Source: Armatimonadota bacterium (lineage in GTDB: Bacteria; Armatimonadota; Zipacnadia; UBA1398; JAKPQA01). Taken from it: a DNA stretch of 64,000 nt. Numbering within the stretch: position 1 is the stretch's first letter; each line of letters opens with the position of its first letter. Location of the stretch: the NCBI GenBank assembly GCA_029547025.1, contig JAKPQA010000221.1:28697-92696 (forward strand). The letters are read 5' to 3'. The position numbers and the translations under genes are program-made. The notes beneath the pieces were generated by a model. The model was not told the DNA's origin, did not search any database, and worked only from the letters and a program-made list of their open reading frames with translations. Positions 25,628 to 34,256 of the stretch are shown here, one piece after another.

Positions 25628-27274
25628 ATGGATCTCACGCGACGAGGGTTCCTCGCCGCGGCGGGTCTCGCCGCCGTGGCTCCGATGGCTGCAGACGGCG
25701 TCGCCGGTCTCGAGGGTGACCCCACACCTCCCGAGGTCCCGCCCTTCACCGGCGAGCCGTATGTCCTGGCAGGGCGCCGCCTCGTCTTCACCAACTGGCA
25801 CTTCATCCGCCCGGGCAGCTTCGGCTGGTATGACGCCGCCGGCAACAACGTGACCGTCGGCGGCTCCGAGGGCCCCATGGGCGCCCAACTGCGAACCCAC
25901 GATATGCCCGTCGGAATCCGCCTGATGGCGAAGCCCGCCCAGCGCCGCGGGCCGCTCATCGAACCCGGGAAGCCATGGGAGACCGTAGGGATCTCCCTCT
26001 CGACCATCATTCGCGACGGTGCCGTCTTCCGCGCTTGGGGCACCTGTCAGGGGGAGAAGGGCCGCTTCCAGTGTGTCTTCGAGTCCGATGACGGCCTCGA
26101 CTGGCGGCGTCCGGAGGCCGGCGTCGTCGAGGTCGACGGCAGCACGGCCAACAACCTCATCGGCCCCCCCTGGTGGGGCGGCACCGTCTTCATCGATCCC
26201 TCGGCTCCGGAGAACGAGCGGTACAAGGCCGTCACCGAGGGCAGGATCTCGGCCAACGACTTCGAGGCCTATCGCGAGCGGAGGCCCGGCGCCTGGGAGC
26301 GTCGTGCCCAGCGGGCCGACGTGGGTCAGATCTTCGCTGTCCTCGGCTCGATCTCGCCCGATGGCCTGCACTGGACCAACCAGCCCGAGCCCCTCGTCGT
26401 CGAGCACAGCGACACCCAGATTGTCGCCCACTACGACACTCGCCTTCGGCAGTACGTTATCTACACTCGCAACTGGTCGGTGGGCGAGCGGGACCCCTCC
26501 GCGCCCGATGACCGGGGGCTCAGCTGGCTCAGCGTGGGTCGCCGCTCCATCGGCCGGACCGCGGCCGCCCAGTTCGCCGACTTCCCCCTGTCTCAGATCC
26601 TGCTCGAACCCGGGCCAGAGATGGCGCCTTCGGATGTGCTCTACACCAACTGCCGGACCGAGATCCCCGGAGCGCCCGACCATCACCTCATGTTTCCGAC
26701 CGTCTGGCATACGGGCAGCGATTCGACCAGCGTGGTCCTGGCATCGAGCCGGAACGGCCTCCACTGGCACTACCTGCCCGGCGGGCCCGTTCTGACGACG
26801 GCCGCCTTCGGCGAGTTCGATGGCGGATGCGTCTTCGCTCACCCCAACCTGCTCGAGCTGCCCAACGGCGATTTCGCCCTTCCCTACACGGGTTATCTCT
26901 TTCCCCACAAGTACCCGCGCGGACAGTGGCGATTCTCACCCGGCTACGCCGTCTGGCCCAAGGGCCGGCTCGTGGCCCTCGAGGCCCTTGAGCATGGCGA
27001 GTTCGCCACCGTCGCGCTGCGGGTAAAAGGGACCAAGCTCCGCCTCAACGTCTCCACCAAGCGTGGTGGTAGGGTCCTGGTCGAGGCCGCCCGCGGCAAC
27101 GGCGAGCCGCTGCCCGGCCGGGACTTCGCTCACGCAGTGCCCATCATCGGTGACCACCAGGCCGCCCCCGTGGTGTGGGACGGCCAGGAGGAGCTGGGTG
27201 CCGGCGCCGAAGAGGCTATCATCCTGCGCTTCCGACTTCACATGGCGGCGCTCTACGCCATCGACTTCGTCTGA
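25628..27274 (+). CDS. Tat-exported beta-propeller glycosidase-like protein (GH43/GH32-like)
   Basis: The protein has 548 residues; GGAGGGATCTCAG precedes the ATG. A Tat signal (TRRGFLAAAGLAAVAPMAA) is followed by repeated beta-blade motifs: ESDDGLDWRRPEAG, SISPDGLHWTN and SSRNGLHWHYLP, the S-x-DG-x-x-W type of five-bladed propellers seen in GH43, GH32 and sialidase-like folds. The C-terminus (FATVALRVKGTKLRLNVSTKRGGRVLVEA) is a beta-sandwich common in such proteins. I cannot place the catalytic Asp/Glu with confidence, so a non-catalytic sugar-binding propeller is possible. It is in the same run as the SGNH hydrolase. Confidence 0.75.
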   Translation: MDLTRRGFLAAAGLAAVAPMAADGVAGLEGDPTPPEVPPFTGEPYVLAGRRLVFTNWHFIRPGSFGWYDAAGNNVTVGGSEGPMGAQLRTHDMPVGIRLMAKPAQRRGPLIEPGKPWETVGISLSTIIRDGAVFRAWGTCQGEKGRFQCVFESDDGLDWRRPEAGVVEVDGSTANNLIGPPWWGGTVFIDPSAPENERYKAVTEGRISANDFEAYRERRPGAWERRAQRADVGQIFAVLGSISPDGLHWTNQPEPLVVEHSDTQIVAHYDTRLRQYVIYTRNWSVGERDPSAPDDRGLSWLSVGRRSIGRTAAAQFADFPLSQILLEPGPEMAPSDVLYTNCRTEIPGAPDHHLMFPTVWHTGSDSTSVVLASSRNGLHWHYLPGGPVLTTAAFGEFDGGCVFAHPNLLELPNGDFALPYTGYLFPHKYPRGQWRFSPGYAVWPKGRLVALEALEHGEFATVALRVKGTKLRLNVSTKRGGRVLVEAARGNGEPLPGRDFAHAVPIIGDHQAAPVVWDGQEELGAGAEEAIILRFRLHMAALYAIDFV

Positions 27275-27316
27275 CACCGGCCGGGCCGGCGCCCGACGTC
27301 ATTGGGAGTGATCCGC

Positions 27317-30300
27317 ATGACCCACAGCCGATGGTGCGCTCTGGCGGCACTGAGCGTCTCGGCGGCCGGTGCCCAGGTCACGCCGGTGGCGCACTACCCC
27401 TTCGACGACCCGGCCGCGCTGGGGCGGGATGCCTCCGGCATGGGCCTCGAAGCCCGCGTCAACGGGCACAGCGGTGAGGGCAAGATTGGTCGAGGTCTCA
27501 TCCTCGATGGCACCGGTGGCGTCGAGATCCCCAGCTTGCCCGAGCTGCAGGCCGGTCATGCTCTCAGCTTCGAGCTCTGGCTGCGGTTCGACGACCTGGC
27601 ACACAGCTACGGCGTCGTCGCCAAGGAGGACGAGTACCTACTGCGCCTCGATCCGCCGGGCGAGGGCAGCACACTCTCGCTCTTCGTGCGCGCCGATGAC
27701 ACTTGGGAACCGCGCGTGCGAAGCATCGTCCCGCGCCCGAACACCTGGTACCATGTCGTCGCCTCCTGGGATCAGGCCATCCTCCGCCTCATCATCGACG
27801 GGCAGGAGTACAGCGCCGCCCGCTCCGGCACCGTGGCCACAACCGGCAACCCCGTGCTTGTGGGGGGAGCGTCGACCTTCGGGCCCTCGCCGCTCAGGGG
27901 AGCGATCGACGAGGTCCGCTTCTACCGCGGCGTCGTGCGCGGCGCCGACGTGGCCGCGGCGCTGTACGGCATCGAGGAACGTCTCGGCACCCCAGCCGTC
28001 GAACGGACACGCTTCCGCTTCACCGATGGGCTGGCCGGTTGGACCACGACACTGGGGGGAACCGCCACTGCCGAAGCCGGCGCGTTGCACTTGACCACGG
28101 CCGGACCGCACTCGACCCTGCTGAGCCCGCCATTGCGGGTCCCGGAGGGCGACCGCTGCTTCGTGTCGGTGCTGTTGTCTGCATCGGCAGGCACCAAGGG
28201 GCACGTCTGGCTCTTCGGGAACGGCACGGCTGAGCGTCTTTCCTTCGCGCTGCGGGCCGACGGCAGGCCACATCACTACGCGCTGGACGTCAGGAACAGC
28301 CCCGTCTGGGGCCGGGGGGCAGTGGTCCTCGGCCTACTGCCCTCAGACGCCGAGACCCAGGTGGAGGTGTACGAGGTGTCTATCGCCGGCGAGCCCCTCG
28401 GCCACGCCGAGATCGAAGTCCGGAGCATCGAGCCGAACAAGCCCATCTGTCGCGCCGGCCGACCCGCTGAAGTGGTCGCCACGCTCCGGAACATCGGTGG
28501 CCAACAAGCGGGCCTCACAGCCACACTCACGGTGCCCGAGGGCGTGCGGGTCCACGCCGAAGCCACGCAGCCCGTGCCGGCCCTCGACCACGGCCAGCAA
28601 GTCGCTCTGCGATGGCCCATCGAGGCTTCCCAGGCGCTTGGTGGCGATGTCACACTCACCGTGAACGGCGAGGGACTCGCACCCGTGACCGCTACGCTGC
28701 GCATGGACTTCCTGCCCCCCGTGCCCATCACCACCGGCGGCTACATCCCGGAGCCCGAGCCCGTCAAGACGCCCATCCTCATCGGAGCACACCACTGCCC
28801 GCTGTGGGAACACGACAAGCCGGGCATGTGGACCCAGATCATCAAGCATCCCGAGCGAACTCCCGCCCTCGGTTTCTACGCCCAGGAGAACCCCGAGGTC
28901 GCCGATTGGGAGACCAAGTGGGCCACGGAGCACGGCGTGGGCTTCTTCGTCTACTGCTGGTACCGCACCAGCCAGGGCGGTCCGGTCACCACCCAGTTCG
29001 CCACGGCCATCGAGGACGCGCTCTTCAAGTCCCGCTTCCAGGACAAGATGCGCTTCACCATCATGTGGGAGAACCAGTCGCGCGGCCGTGCGGGCGTCTC
29101 GGACGAGAACGACCTGATGACCAACCTCATGCCCTACTGGATCGACAACTACTTCAAGCACCCAAGCTACCTCAAGCTTGACAACAAGCCCCTGCTGTTC
29201 GTCTACCGCCCCGAGTTCCTGGTCGACGATCTGGGCAGTGTCGAGAACGTCCGCAAAGCCTTCGACAAGATGCGCCAGGCGTGCATCGAGGCCGGTTTCG
29301 ATGGCCTGTACATCCTCGGCGAGTACCGCGGGCTCGATACGAAGCACCTGCAGCTCATGAAGGACCTCGGCCTCGACTATACCTTCGCCTACTGCTGGTA
29401 TGTGGCCGATAGCCCCGAGCCCGACCGCGCGATCAGCACTCAACTCGAGTACATCAACAGAACCAGGGAACTCGGCATCCTGCCCCAGGTCGTCACCGTC
29501 TCGCAGGGCTGGAGCGGCTGGCAGGACGAAGGCAGCATCTGGCACCTGCCGCCCGCCGACTACAGGCGGCTGCTCGAGGAGGCCAAGCGCATCGTCGAGT
29601 CCTACCCGGCGTCGGAGCTGGGCGGCCGGTTGCTCTTGCTCGACAACTGGAACGAGTGGGGCGAGGGCCACTACATCGCGCCCTACCGCGAGTACGGTTT
29701 CGGCTACCTCGACGCCGTGCGAGAGGTCTTTGCCCCACATGCTGGGCCGCATGTCGACCTCATTCCGGAGGACCTCGGCCTCGGCCCTTACGATACAGCC
29801 ATCCGATCCTACTATGAGACGCGCGAACGCCTCGCAACCCGGGCCGCTGAGCGCGTCACCAAGCGTGAAGTACGCGATCCGTCGCTCATCGCCTGGTGGT
29901 CCTTCGATGAGGAGCCCGATGACCCGGTGGCGCTAGACGTCTCCGGCAGTGGCTTGGGCGGCCTTCTTGAGAACGCGAAGCGCACCGATGGGATGGACGG
30001 CCGCGCCCTGGTCTGTGACGGCGGCTGCAGCCTCGTCGGGCCCGACCGCCGCCTCGCCCCGGCGCAGGCGATGACCCTCGAGGGCTGGATCCGCACCGAT
30101 GTCCCCGGCCAGACCGATCGCTGGTTCGCCAACTGCATCTATGGCAGCAACCCCGCCGCCGGCTATCGCATGGGTCTATCGGGCGGGAGGTTGTGCTTCG
30201 CGATCCCACTGACTCCATGGAGCCACCACCTGCTGGCCGACGCCCCTCTGCCCACCGGACGGTGGGTGCATGTGGCGGCGACTTACGATGGTGAGGTAAT

Positions 30301-30502
30301 CCGCATCTACATGGACGGCCGCGAATGCGGCAGCCTGGCGCGATCCGGCGATGTAGGCTGCCCCTCGGAAGCGCTGTGTATCGGCAACTATGCCGCCGGC
30401 CATCAGGCGCACTTCGAGGGCGCTCTCGACGAGCTCAAGCTCTATCGCCGCGCCCTCTCGGCCGACGAGATCCGGGCGATCAGCGAGCAGGGCCACGACT
30501 GA
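27317..30502 (+). CDS. Giant exported LamG-GH99/WbsX-LamG protein
   Basis: The start is the ATG at 27317 with GGGAGTGATC upstream; the track's earlier start lacks support. It has 1061 residues. The signal peptide (CALAALSVSAAGAQ) is followed by a LamG/concanavalin-like domain (about 15-220; HYPFDDPAALGRDASG, LSFELWLRF), a jelly-roll plus Ig-like region (about 230-480), a GH99/WbsX-type domain from about 490 (HHCPLWEHDKPGMWTQIIKH, FFVYCWYR, LLLLDNWNEWGEGHYIAPY) and a second LamG (WSFDEEPDDPVALDVSGSG to the end). WNEWGEG is the signature of the GH99-like WbsX family, whose members act on mannan-type or O-antigen-type glycans. It likely binds and cleaves a polysaccharide at the surface. Confidence 0.87.
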   Translation: MTHSRWCALAALSVSAAGAQVTPVAHYPFDDPAALGRDASGMGLEARVNGHSGEGKIGRGLILDGTGGVEIPSLPELQAGHALSFELWLRFDDLAHSYGVVAKEDEYLLRLDPPGEGSTLSLFVRADDTWEPRVRSIVPRPNTWYHVVASWDQAILRLIIDGQEYSAARSGTVATTGNPVLVGGASTFGPSPLRGAIDEVRFYRGVVRGADVAAALYGIEERLGTPAVERTRFRFTDGLAGWTTTLGGTATAEAGALHLTTAGPHSTLLSPPLRVPEGDRCFVSVLLSASAGTKGHVWLFGNGTAERLSFALRADGRPHHYALDVRNSPVWGRGAVVLGLLPSDAETQVEVYEVSIAGEPLGHAEIEVRSIEPNKPICRAGRPAEVVATLRNIGGQQAGLTATLTVPEGVRVHAEATQPVPALDHGQQVALRWPIEASQALGGDVTLTVNGEGLAPVTATLRMDFLPPVPITTGGYIPEPEPVKTPILIGAHHCPLWEHDKPGMWTQIIKHPERTPALGFYAQENPEVADWETKWATEHGVGFFVYCWYRTSQGGPVTTQFATAIEDALFKSRFQDKMRFTIMWENQSRGRAGVSDENDLMTNLMPYWIDNYFKHPSYLKLDNKPLLFVYRPEFLVDDLGSVENVRKAFDKMRQACIEAGFDGLYILGEYRGLDTKHLQLMKDLGLDYTFAYCWYVADSPEPDRAISTQLEYINRTRELGILPQVVTVSQGWSGWQDEGSIWHLPPADYRRLLEEAKRIVESYPASELGGRLLLLDNWNEWGEGHYIAPYREYGFGYLDAVREVFAPHAGPHVDLIPEDLGLGPYDTAIRSYYETRERLATRAAERVTKREVRDPSLIAWWSFDEEPDDPVALDVSGSGLGGLLENAKRTDGMDGRALVCDGGCSLVGPDRRLAPAQAMTLEGWIRTDVPGQTDRWFANCIYGSNPAAGYRMGLSGGRLCFAIPLTPWSHHLLADAPLPTGRWVHVAATYDGEVIRIYMDGRECGSLARSGDVGCPSEALCIGNYAAGHQAHFEGALDELKLYRRALSADEIRAISEQGHD

Positions 30503-30666
30503 CGTCTGAGCGCGAACTTGGTATACCTGTCATATGCGCTGACCGCTGGAATGGGCATTCGTTGCCGCTGACACCCTCAAAGACTCCCAGAGTCCGGTCT
30601 CTTCCGCCGCAGGGGTGAGCATTCTCTCTGGCGAATCACACGCAAATCCACTATGGAGGTCCTCCG

Positions 30667-32088
30667 ATGAGCCGAGCACGCGCTTTGGTTGCCATGGCCT
30701 TCCTTCCCGCGTGCGTCGTCGCCAGCCCTGTTTCCGCCCAAGAGGCCGGCGGCCTCGGGGCGGCCATCGCTCACGAGGCCACGGCGAAGGTGCTCTGGCA
30801 GAACCCCAGCCAGATCCTGTTCGCCATCGAAGCCCTGATGGATCGGGGCATGATCGCGTCGACGCGCTCCCTCGGCGTCCCCGGCCAGGCCACCGCCCTC
30901 GACCTCATGGCTCTCAAAGATGGCAAGGTGCTCTGGACCGCCCAACTCCCCTCGGGCGTCGACGCCATGAACGTGTGCGCCGACACACTGGTGGTCGCCA
31001 TATCCGGTGCCGTGCAGGGCCTCTCCCTCAAGGACGGCAGTCTTCTGTGGGAGCAACCGCTGCAAGGCCGCCTGGAGACCGGCTGGGAGCCCAGCCCCGC
31101 CTTCGCGCAGGCGTCCTGGTTCGCCGAGAAGGCCATGAAGGCACAGGGCATCGGCGGGGCGTTCTTCGACGGCGGTGGGAAGCTATATACCTGTGTGTCG
31201 GGTATCGCCTACCGGCTCGATCCCGCAACGGGCGATGTGGTCTGGGAACGCCCCATCGGCTTCTCGATCCACTCGCCGCTGATCACCTACAAGGACATGC
31301 TGATCGTCCCCTCCGACAAGGGCCTCCTCGCACTCGACCAGGAGACGGGACAGCCCAGGTGGGGGAATCCGCTCGGCTGGATCGGCCAGGTGCGCGTGGT
31401 CGATGACTGCATCTACGGCGTGCCCCATATGCAGGGCCTGTGCCGCTTCGACCCCGAGACCGGCGACGTGCTCTGGCAACTCGAGAAGCTGGCACCGTCA
31501 CCCGGTGACACGCTCTTCCACTGCGGCGACCGGACTGTTGTGATCAGCAACCGGACGCCCATGATCATCCACACCGAGACCGGCGAGTTGCTGTGGTCGG
31601 TGGACGCCGGCGGCCGCTGGGCCGACACGGATGGCCAGAACATCTACTACTCACCGAACGGCACCAAGCAGATCCACGCCATGTCCATCGCCGACCTCAA
31701 GGAGAAGTGGGTGGCCGAGTTTACCGGCTTCTTCTTCTCCCGCATATCGAGCGTGAAGCCCGCAGTGATGGGGCTCGGCTGGGGCGAGGTCGAGGCCTTC
31801 AACGCCGACACCGGGGCCGCCATCTGGAGCTGGAAGGCGCCCATGATCGGTGGCACCATCAATGACGTGACCATGACCGCCGACGACCGGGCCTACTACA
31901 TCCAGACCAAAGACGGCATCATCGGCTTCGATGTCGCCACGGGCATGCCAGTCCTCGAGTACCCCGGAGAGTTCTTCTTCTGTCACTGGATGAGCCAGCG
32001 GAACGGGACGCTCTACTTCCACGTCTCGCCACCGACCAACGGCTACGTGGCCGCCATACCGCTGACGGGGGCCCAGGCCGCTCAGTAG
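30667..32088 (+). CDS. Exported PQQ-like beta-propeller repeat protein
   Basis: The protein has 473 residues after a TATGGAGGTCCTCC ribosome site. A signal peptide (ALVAMAFLPACVVASPVSAQ) is followed by at least five propeller blades ending in a T/D-G-x-x-x-W pattern: LKDGKVLWTAQL, PATGDVVWERPI, ETGDVLWQLEKL, ETGELLWSVDAG and DTGAAIWSWKAP. This is the WD-like PQQ fold. There is no lone-Cys or calcium/PQQ-ligand set that would prove a dehydrogenase, so a scaffold or beta-barrel assembly-type role is possible. It lies between the GH99-like and PHP genes, within the exported-protein run. Confidence 0.85.
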   Translation: MSRARALVAMAFLPACVVASPVSAQEAGGLGAAIAHEATAKVLWQNPSQILFAIEALMDRGMIASTRSLGVPGQATALDLMALKDGKVLWTAQLPSGVDAMNVCADTLVVAISGAVQGLSLKDGSLLWEQPLQGRLETGWEPSPAFAQASWFAEKAMKAQGIGGAFFDGGGKLYTCVSGIAYRLDPATGDVVWERPIGFSIHSPLITYKDMLIVPSDKGLLALDQETGQPRWGNPLGWIGQVRVVDDCIYGVPHMQGLCRFDPETGDVLWQLEKLAPSPGDTLFHCGDRTVVISNRTPMIIHTETGELLWSVDAGGRWADTDGQNIYYSPNGTKQIHAMSIADLKEKWVAEFTGFFFSRISSVKPAVMGLGWGEVEAFNADTGAAIWSWKAPMIGGTINDVTMTADDRAYYIQTKDGIIGFDVATGMPVLEYPGEFFFCHWMSQRNGTLYFHVSPPTNGYVAAIPLTGAQAAQ

Positions 32089-32165
32089 GCCCTGCGGCCC
32101 ACACAGGAGAACGGCAGGCGGCTGACGCATATCTCCTCGTGACCTTGCCGGAGGAGTGTGTTTCA

Positions 32166-33464
32166 ATGTGCCGTGTTGCCTGTGCCGTTGTGTGCTGCCT
32201 CGTTCTGTGCGCGCCGGCCAGCCTTCTCGCGCCGGCTAGCGCCGCCGACGCAGTCTCCGAGTGGTCTGTGCAGATCGTCCAACCCACAGCGGGGACCACA
32301 CTCTCGGCCGTGGCCCGGGTCAGCGTCTGCGCTCGTCCGTCGGAACAAGCGCCCGATCGGCTCTTCGTGGGCCTGGAGGGCGGCCCGTGGGTCGACATGA
32401 AACCCGGCCTCGGCCGCGGCCAGTGGGTGGCCGACCTCGACACCACCCTCGTACCCAACGGCAAGGTGAGGCTCTCGTGCGTCGGGCTCGCGAGCTGGTC
32501 GAAGAAGCCCAAAGCCAAAGCGGACCTGATCGTCGGGGTCAACAACCCCCTGCACCACTATTTCGGCGACATCCATGCCCACAGCTCCTACTCCGACGGC
32601 GTGCTGCTGCCGCACGACGCCTACGCGTACGCGCGCGACGTGTCGAAACTGGACTTCTTCTGCCTGACCGACCACATGGAGCTGGTCACCGAGGCCGAGT
32701 GGGCTGACATGCGCAAGGAGGCGTGGGCGGCGAACCAGGAAGGGCGATTCGTGACGCTGGAAGGGCTGGAGTGGACGAAGAAGGAGGGCCACGCGTGCGT
32801 CTACGAGGGCGCCGGGCGTCTCCTGCCGCCCGACATCGCTGGCTTCTACGACACCGTGTCGCGCCAGGGCGCCCTGGGTATGTTCAACCATCCGGGCCAG
32901 GGAGACACGGTGTGGAACGGTCTGGCCTTCGACCTGTTCGCCGACCAGGTCATGCAGCTGATGGAAGTACGGACTGATGACGAACTGACGGCCTACGTCC
33001 GCGCGCTCAAGGCAGGCTGGCACCTGGCGGCCGCAGGCACCGACGACACGCATGGTCCCGACTGGGGCGCCGGATTCGCCTGGACCGGCATCGTGGCCCC
33101 CTCGCTCACCCGGACGAATGTGATGTGGGCGCTGCGCGAGCGCCACTGCTACATGACCCGCGACCGCAACTGCCGACTGCTGTTCACGGCCAACGGCACC
33201 CCGATGGGCACCATCATCGCCGAGCCGGTTGAGCATCTATCGCTCACCGTGAGCGTCGAGGATCCCGACGCGACCGATGGGATTGCCTCGATCGAGCTGT
33301 ACGAGGACGGCATGGTCGTGGCCTCCACCACCCCGGAGGGCCCCAAGTGCGAGTGGACCAGCCGGCCGACGCCCAGCAGGGGAAGCCACTTCTACTTCGT
33401 CCGCGTGAAGCAGAAGGACGACGACGCCCTCGTCTCAGCGCCCGTGTGGGTGACGGTGAGGTAG
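32166..33464 (+). CDS. Exported CehA/McbA-type PHP-domain metallohydrolase
   Basis: The start is the ATG at 32166 with GGAGGAG upstream; an earlier GTG is less supported. The protein has 432 residues with a signal peptide (ACAVVCCLVLCAPASLLAPASA). A short beta domain leads into a PHP domain: DIHAHSSYSDG near 136 (metal His pair), FCLTDHMEL (second metal pair), FNHPGQG and GTDDTHG (late ligands). These are the metal-binding motifs of the PHP fold, which hydrolyses phosphoesters. The CehA class is often exported and found near sugar-acting genes. A C-terminal Ig-like sandwich may bind ligands. Substrate unknown. Confidence 0.88.
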   Translation: MCRVACAVVCCLVLCAPASLLAPASAADAVSEWSVQIVQPTAGTTLSAVARVSVCARPSEQAPDRLFVGLEGGPWVDMKPGLGRGQWVADLDTTLVPNGKVRLSCVGLASWSKKPKAKADLIVGVNNPLHHYFGDIHAHSSYSDGVLLPHDAYAYARDVSKLDFFCLTDHMELVTEAEWADMRKEAWAANQEGRFVTLEGLEWTKKEGHACVYEGAGRLLPPDIAGFYDTVSRQGALGMFNHPGQGDTVWNGLAFDLFADQVMQLMEVRTDDELTAYVRALKAGWHLAAAGTDDTHGPDWGAGFAWTGIVAPSLTRTNVMWALRERHCYMTRDRNCRLLFTANGTPMGTIIAEPVEHLSLTVSVEDPDATDGIASIELYEDGMVVASTTPEGPKCEWTSRPTPSRGSHFYFVRVKQKDDDALVSAPVWVTVR

Positions 33465-33897
33465 GACGGGAGCGCCAGCGGTGGCCTCGGCCGCGCCGGA
33501 ACTCGGCAGCCGGAATGGACGGGATCACGCCGCCACCCGGAGGCGGATGTCTGCGTCGCCCGATGGCTCCGGCCGAGCACCGGCTCGTGGCTGAGTGTGA
33601 ATCCGGTGCCCGGTGGCACCGGGCCGGTCCGCGGGAATAGCCTCCTCAGGTCAGACGAGATGCCGCCGGGCTACGACTGGATCCAGCCTCCGCAGCCCCC
33701 GCCGCCTCCGGGGCCTGGTCCGATCCAGCGGATCATCGACCTGATCGCGAGGACGTGGTACGACCAGATATCGCGGGCATCGACAGCAGTGCTCGTGGGG
33801 CCAAGGAGCACCAGAGGAGGCACAGATGCGGCCCGGACTGATGACATTCCCGTCTTGGGAATGACGGCACGGAGTGGGCCTGTCTGGTGCATGTGTG
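33465..33897 (+). other. Intergenic stretch with a hairpin and a doubtful short ORF
   Basis: A perfect 8-bp hairpin with a 4-base loop (CCGGTGCC/GGCACCGG) lies at 33603-33622, about 140 bases after the PHP gene. A proline-rich ORF begins at the ATG at 33660 (MPPGYDWIQPPQPPPPPG), but its ribosome site is weak and the frame runs on into the transposase remnant and into antisense of wecB. I treat it as unproven; it may be the 5' part of a gene disrupted by decay. Confidence 0.4.
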
Positions 33898-34256
33898 CAT
33901 GGCCAAGCTACCGAAAGACCCACGGAAGACGGCGGTGGCGCTGGAAGCCCGTCGCATGGAAGCAGTGCGGCTGCTCGAGGCCGGCTGTCCAGTGGCGAGG
34001 TGGCTCGGAGACTGGGCGTGAGTGCCCAAGCCGCGTGAGTGTGACGGAAGAAGTGGCCGGAGGGCCGGGTCGGGGCACTGCGGAGCGTTGGATCGCGGGG
34101 CTCCCGGCCCGCTCCGGGTCCCGATGGGCTGCGCAGACCGCAGCACATGGGTCTCCGTTGCCAGAAGCCCGCGCGGCGAGCCAAGCATGGCCTGAGCTCT
34201 GTAAAGTACTGTGGACTCCTGGGTCTCAAGGCCATCAGCGTAAAGGGAAAAGGTCA
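33898..34256 (+). pseudogene. Decayed helix-turn-helix transposase (IS630-like N-terminal part)
   Basis: The ATG at 33898 opens MAKLPKDPRKTAVALEARRM and continues as a helix-turn-helix of the type RMEAVRLLEAGCPVA...VARRLGVS. A one-base loss breaks the frame after CPVA. In the restored frame two stop codons interrupt AQAA, V and RKKWPEG, and the sequence continues LRSVGSRGSRPAPGPDGLRRP before stopping at a TAG at 34258, just past wecB's stop. The DDE catalytic half is missing. It is therefore a remnant of an IS630/HTH-type transposase or a stand-alone HTH protein. I see no terminal repeats. Confidence 0.75.

Noticed and set aside
23899-26908. Two long minus-strand ORFs (499 and 487 residues)
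   Set aside because: Shadow frames of the SGNH hydrolase and GH43-like genes, which have coherent domains on the other strand.
30518-30536. TTGGTA and CATATG as a promoter pair before the PQQ-type gene
   Set aside because: Only 7 bases separate the two elements, far short of the 16-18 needed.
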